Origin: Udeniomyces pyricola
Taxonomy: Eukaryota > Basidiomycota > Tremellomycetes > Cystofilobasidiales > Mrakiaceae
DNA length: 64,000 nt
Reading direction: 5' to 3'
Assembly (NCBI GenBank): GCA_039545295.1
Contig: BCIK01000007.1
Coordinates: 1 to 64,000 of the forward strand
Shown: positions 60,772-64,000 of the stretch, in pieces
Layout: the number at the start of each line of letters is the position of its first letter
Numbering within the stretch: the stretch's first letter is position 1
The notes under the pieces: model-generated
What the model was told of the DNA's origin: nothing
What the model saw: the letters and a program-made list of their open reading frames with translations, nothing else
Database searches by the model: none
Translations under genes and position numbers: made by a program

Positions 60772-61965
60772 AGAAAAGAAAGAAAAAAAACGAAACGAAA
60801 CCTGTATTTGTTTCAAAAGATTTTCTTTTTCTCCCTCTTTATAGTGATAAACCAAGTCAGTCTTTTTTAAATAAATAAATAATGTTCATTCGCGTTCATC
60901 TCAGTTTCCTCTCAATCCCCCCCTCCCCCCCATACTTCCTCTCCGTTCGCCATTCTTCACCTTTTTCTTGTTCACTCTACCATACATCTTTTCCCATTGA
61001 TATTCCATCTCTTCTTGCTTTGGTCCTCAACGATCCAGTCCAATCTCTTATTTCGCCCTTGCCCTGCCTTCTCCCCATCACATTTCTAACACTCCCCACC
61101 CTCCCCTTCCTCCTTTTAGAGTCCCCCTTGGCTTTTCTCGTTCTCTCTCTCTCTTAGACATATTGCATACGTACGCTTGATCATCTTGTTCGACATCATG
61201 ATTCGTCCCCTCCCTCCCTCCCTCCTCCCCCAGTAGCCCGTTTGATAGATCTCAATGACCTGTTTTTTTTTTTGTTTTTTTTTTTTTTAGAAATTCAATT
61301 CCTTAGACTTAAGTAGCAACGATTCAATCGTCCTGTATGACGCCATCATCGAAATATATCTCCATGTGTATTTCGAAAAAGTAATCCATTCAGAGACAAA
61401 GCCCACAGAAGAAGGCAAAAAAAAAAGAAAGGAACGGCAAGGGAGGAATTTGAGAGGGTTCAGGTTGAAATTTGACTTGAATTTATAGGTTGATGTCAGG
61501 TCATCATCATACGGGCAGAAAAAAAAACGGTATCAATCGGTTTTTTTTTTTTTTGAAACAAAAGGAGGGAAAAAGGAAGAGACGAAACCGAAGAGGGTAA
61601 AAGATGGGGTCGAGAAGGATAAGCAGGAAGGAAGGAAGGAAGGAAGGGAGGGAGGGAGGGGGGATTAAATGTGAGAAAAGGAAGAGAGAGAGGATATCAA
61701 GAAGAAGAAAAGATACAAAAAAAAAAAGGTAGAGAGCAGGCAGGGAAAGAAGAAAGAGCAGAGGTTATAAAACGCGACAGGTGGAGATACAAAAAATCTA
61801 GACAAATAGAGAGAGAATAAACAAAACGAAGCAAAAGTAACAAAAACAACAACAACAACCAAAAGGAGGCACACGGAAAAGGAGGCGAGAGAGATGGTCT
61901 AGAGCAAGGGAACCTGCCCCCTACAAACACCTAGATCTCCATCCCCAAAGAGTCCCGACTTGGCT
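60772..61965. other. Convergent intergenic region with a pyrimidine-to-purine switch
   Basis: SYM1 and the acidic-protein gene end facing each other. The plus strand is CT-rich from about 60880 to 61250, passes through T-runs near 61262-61289, and turns strongly purine-rich from about 61390 to 61900, including GGAA repeats near 61628-61660. Each half is therefore CT-rich on the sense strand of its adjacent gene. No gene is seen. Confidence 0.6.
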
Positions 61966-63047
61966 CTAATAAGCAAGACGTGACCATCCTTCTTCGAGAT
62001 TCTCATCATCGTCCTCTTCCTCTTCCAAAGTGTTGAGAGTGTCGTCCCCTTCCTCCTCATCGGCCGGGCACCAAACTCCCGCGATGGCCTGCTGCATCAT
62101 CAGTCTCCTTCTCTGCCAAGCGTCGTACTCTGCCTGGACCTCCTCTCGCCTCTCTCTCTCTGCTGCTACCTCAGCAGTCACAGTAACGGCCGCCGCCGCC
62201 CGAGCAGGAGCCACTGCGTGGTCGAATGCGAACGTCAAATCGCACTCGGAGGAGCAAGCCGAACTTTGGATGCTGATGCTGCTGGTGTTCATGTGGCTCA
62301 ATCGGTCAAAGGTGGTTTGGACGACCGAAGGGAAAGAAGAACTGCTGCTGCTGTTGTTGTTGTTGTTGAACTCCAAGGCATCGTTGAATTGGATGTTATC
62401 AGTGGCGATAGGAGAGATGGAGGTGGAAGAGACAAGCTTGCCCTTCGACTGCTAAACAAACGTCGAATCAAGCACAAACCGCAAGAACGTCAGTAACTAG
62501 TCTGACTCTCATGCCCAATCTTCCCTCCACTTCGCACCAAGTGTATCAAGGCGAAAGGAGAACTATGACACACCTTCTTGGTAGGGGAAGCAAAGAGCTT
62601 CTTGATCCATTTAGTTTTTTTGGAGGCCTTGGAGTCAGGAATGGAAGATTGGTCGGATAGATCGGTTTCCGCAGACAATGCCGAGGCGTAAGAGGCCTGG
62701 GTGCAATAAGTTGCAAAGCTAGCGCTCGGCTCGACGGTGTCATAAGATGGATGAGTGAATGAGAGCGTGTTGATGAAGATCTGTTTTGAGGTGAACATAG
62801 AAGTGAGCACAGATAAGGAAAGAGGAAAAAAAAACAGAGCGAAAAAGACAAAGGTAGAGAGAGAGAAAGGCAAGTAGGAGCAGACAAGGATTAGGATCGT
62901 CTTATCTTGCAAGGTGAGAGAAGACCAACACGGAGTAAAGCAACAACAGACCTGGTCGAGCTGTGGCTGAGCGACACCCTTTGTCTTCTTGGAGGAAGAC
63001 GACGCGCGGAAGACGGCAGCGAGGTTGGAGATGACAGCGAATCGCAT
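61966..63047 (-). CDS. Unknown protein with basic centre and acidic tail
   Basis: I do not recognise this protein. Exons 63047-62952, 62780-62574 and 62448-61966 give 261 residues with consistent phases. It starts MRFAVISNLAAVFRASSSSK, a weakly mitochondrial-looking or simply basic N-terminus. The centre has a Ser/Tyr-rich part (SYDTVEPSASFATYCTQASY) and a basic patch (KASKKTKWIKKLFASPTKK). The third exon has an N5-S6 run, an Ala/Val stretch and a helical EVAAERERREEVQAEYDAWQ followed by RRRLMMQQAIAGVWCPADEE, then ends in a long acidic stretch and EEGWSRLAY. The strong charge segregation suggests a scaffold or nuclear role, which is inference. The CDS is supported by three in-phase exons and by codon use. 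Confidence 0.55.
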
Positions 63048-64000
63048 CGTGTTAAAGTGAGATTGGGTGCAGGTGAAGGGTGAGGTGGACTGTAAGGTAT
63101 GTAATGTGAAGTGGGTAGTGGGCAGTGGGTTATGAATGAAGAGTCGATGTAGGAGTGCTAGCAAAGCAGGTTTGGAATGAGAGACTGGTAGTGAGTGGTG
63201 TGGTAGAGATTGGTGGTGCGGTAGAAGTTTGTAGTGTAATAGAGGTTTGTGGTGTCGTAGTGGCAGGGAGGTAGTAAGTGGGAAAAGGTGTGTGTACGCA
63301 AGTAAAGGTGCAAAGGACAGTGGTAGTTGAAAGTTGTTCTCTGGTCTCCTCCAGAAACCGCCTTTATACTTCTTTTTTTGGTCGAGTCATGTCCCATTGT
63401 CACTCAGGGGTCTGCGGCGAGAGCCAGCGGGAGAGGCCGGAGAACGAAAGGAGAGGGATGAAAGGACAAAGCAGTAAGACGACCTCATAAGGGGTTACCG
63501 TCGTCAGTTGGGATTGCGATGATTGGGTCTGGATCCTCGACGTTCTTTCTTCTCCCGCTCAGCTACATCGCCGCCTTCAAAGTAGAAGACCCTTCGGTTG
63601 TGGTCTGGTCGGCCACGTGTGACTGTGAGGTCGGAAGATGGAATATTAGGCTACTGGCGGTCTTGATCATCAGAACGCGGAAAACCTGGAGAGAAAAAGC
63701 CTATGGACAGGATGAGAAAAGCCGAAGAGTGCATGCCGAGGCAACGATCTGGACCAACCGGCCAAGGTAGCTGACGGAGAGCCGGAAGGGAGAAGCGTCG
63801 AGACTCGTGCCACCCCATCCCACCCCACACTCCCCACATTCTCCGCCTTGTTGACCAGTCAGACTACATCACCCAACATGTAGTCGAGCGTCCTAGGCAC
63901 TTTCCTTCTTCAGCCTCTCCATCCCTATCACACACTGGCTGACACGGCGTCGCGTGTTGAATCTGTGCGCCTCCATAGAAGGGCGATGTCGCTTAAGGTT
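63048..64000. other. Upstream region to the window edge
   Basis: Just upstream of the last gene, the plus strand 63100-63300 has degenerate GTGGT/GTAGT repeats (TACYAC on the gene's strand). The rest, to 64000, shows no coding sequence that I can support. It could include the start of another gene beyond the window. Confidence 0.5.

Noticed and set aside
1..64000. tRNA genes, transposons, CRISPR arrays, retroelements
   Set aside because: I scanned for B-box-like GGTTCGAATCC, reverse transcriptase or transposase motifs and regular spacers, and saw none I could support by eye.

Overview
This window is nuclear DNA from a fungus, almost certainly a basidiomycete and most likely a Tremellomycete-type yeast. 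Genes carry many short GT-AG introns (about 50-270 nt). Coding regions favour CTC/CTT Leu, CGA Arg and GTC Val codons. CT-rich leaders precede many ATGs, and gene identities are typically fungal (Mdm34, a DUF1996-WSC secreted protein, a cyclopropane-synthase-like methyltransferase). The lineage is inferred from style only. I see no bacterial, viral, transposon or CRISPR features, and no tRNA or rRNA gene.

Layout, left to right: (1) 844-4142 (+), a 14-exon gene encoding a type III polyketide synthase fused in frame to a methyltransferase-like membrane protein; (2) 4490-6179 (+), a putative ORC6; (3) 6263-9435 (-), ILV3 dihydroxyacid dehydratase; (4) 10161-12767 (-), a secreted DUF1996-WSC protein; (5) 13171-15757 (-), DPH2; (6) 16152-21413 (+), ADE6 FGAM synthase; (7) 22630-23688 (+), an unknown single-pass membrane protein; (8) 24500-26814 (+), a CFA-synthase-like methyltransferase; (9) 27260-30284 (+), ERO1; (10) 30579-31106 (-), a putative mitochondrial membrane protein; (11) 32518-36668 (+), a homeodomain factor; (12) 37731-38376 (-), a small membrane protein; (13) 38665-44782 (+), VPS8; (14) 45813-48665 (-), a YTH-domain m6A reader; (15) 48863-50969 (-), a Q-rich unknown; (16) 51753-54636 (-), MDM34; (17) 56313-57730 (+), a UPS2-like PRELI protein; (18) 58876-60771 (+), a SYM1/Mpv17 protein; (19) 61966-63047 (-), an unknown acidic protein.

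Most genes are core housekeeping. Between 51.7 and 60.8 kb three mitochondrial membrane/lipid genes sit together: MDM34 (ER-mitochondria tether), UPS2-like (phosphatidylserine transfer) and SYM1 (inner membrane).

The most unusual item is the polyketide synthase/methyltransferase fusion. It keeps the Cys-His-Asn catalytic triad and has no stop or promoter-sized gap between its halves. A second theme is extreme gene structure: a 6-nt internal exon and an intron-split start codon in ADE6, a 14-nt final exon in ILV3, and 15-nt exons in UPS2 and SYM1. For eight genes (entries 1, 2, 6, 7, 11, 17, 18 and 19) the hand-spliced exon lengths sum to a multiple of three.
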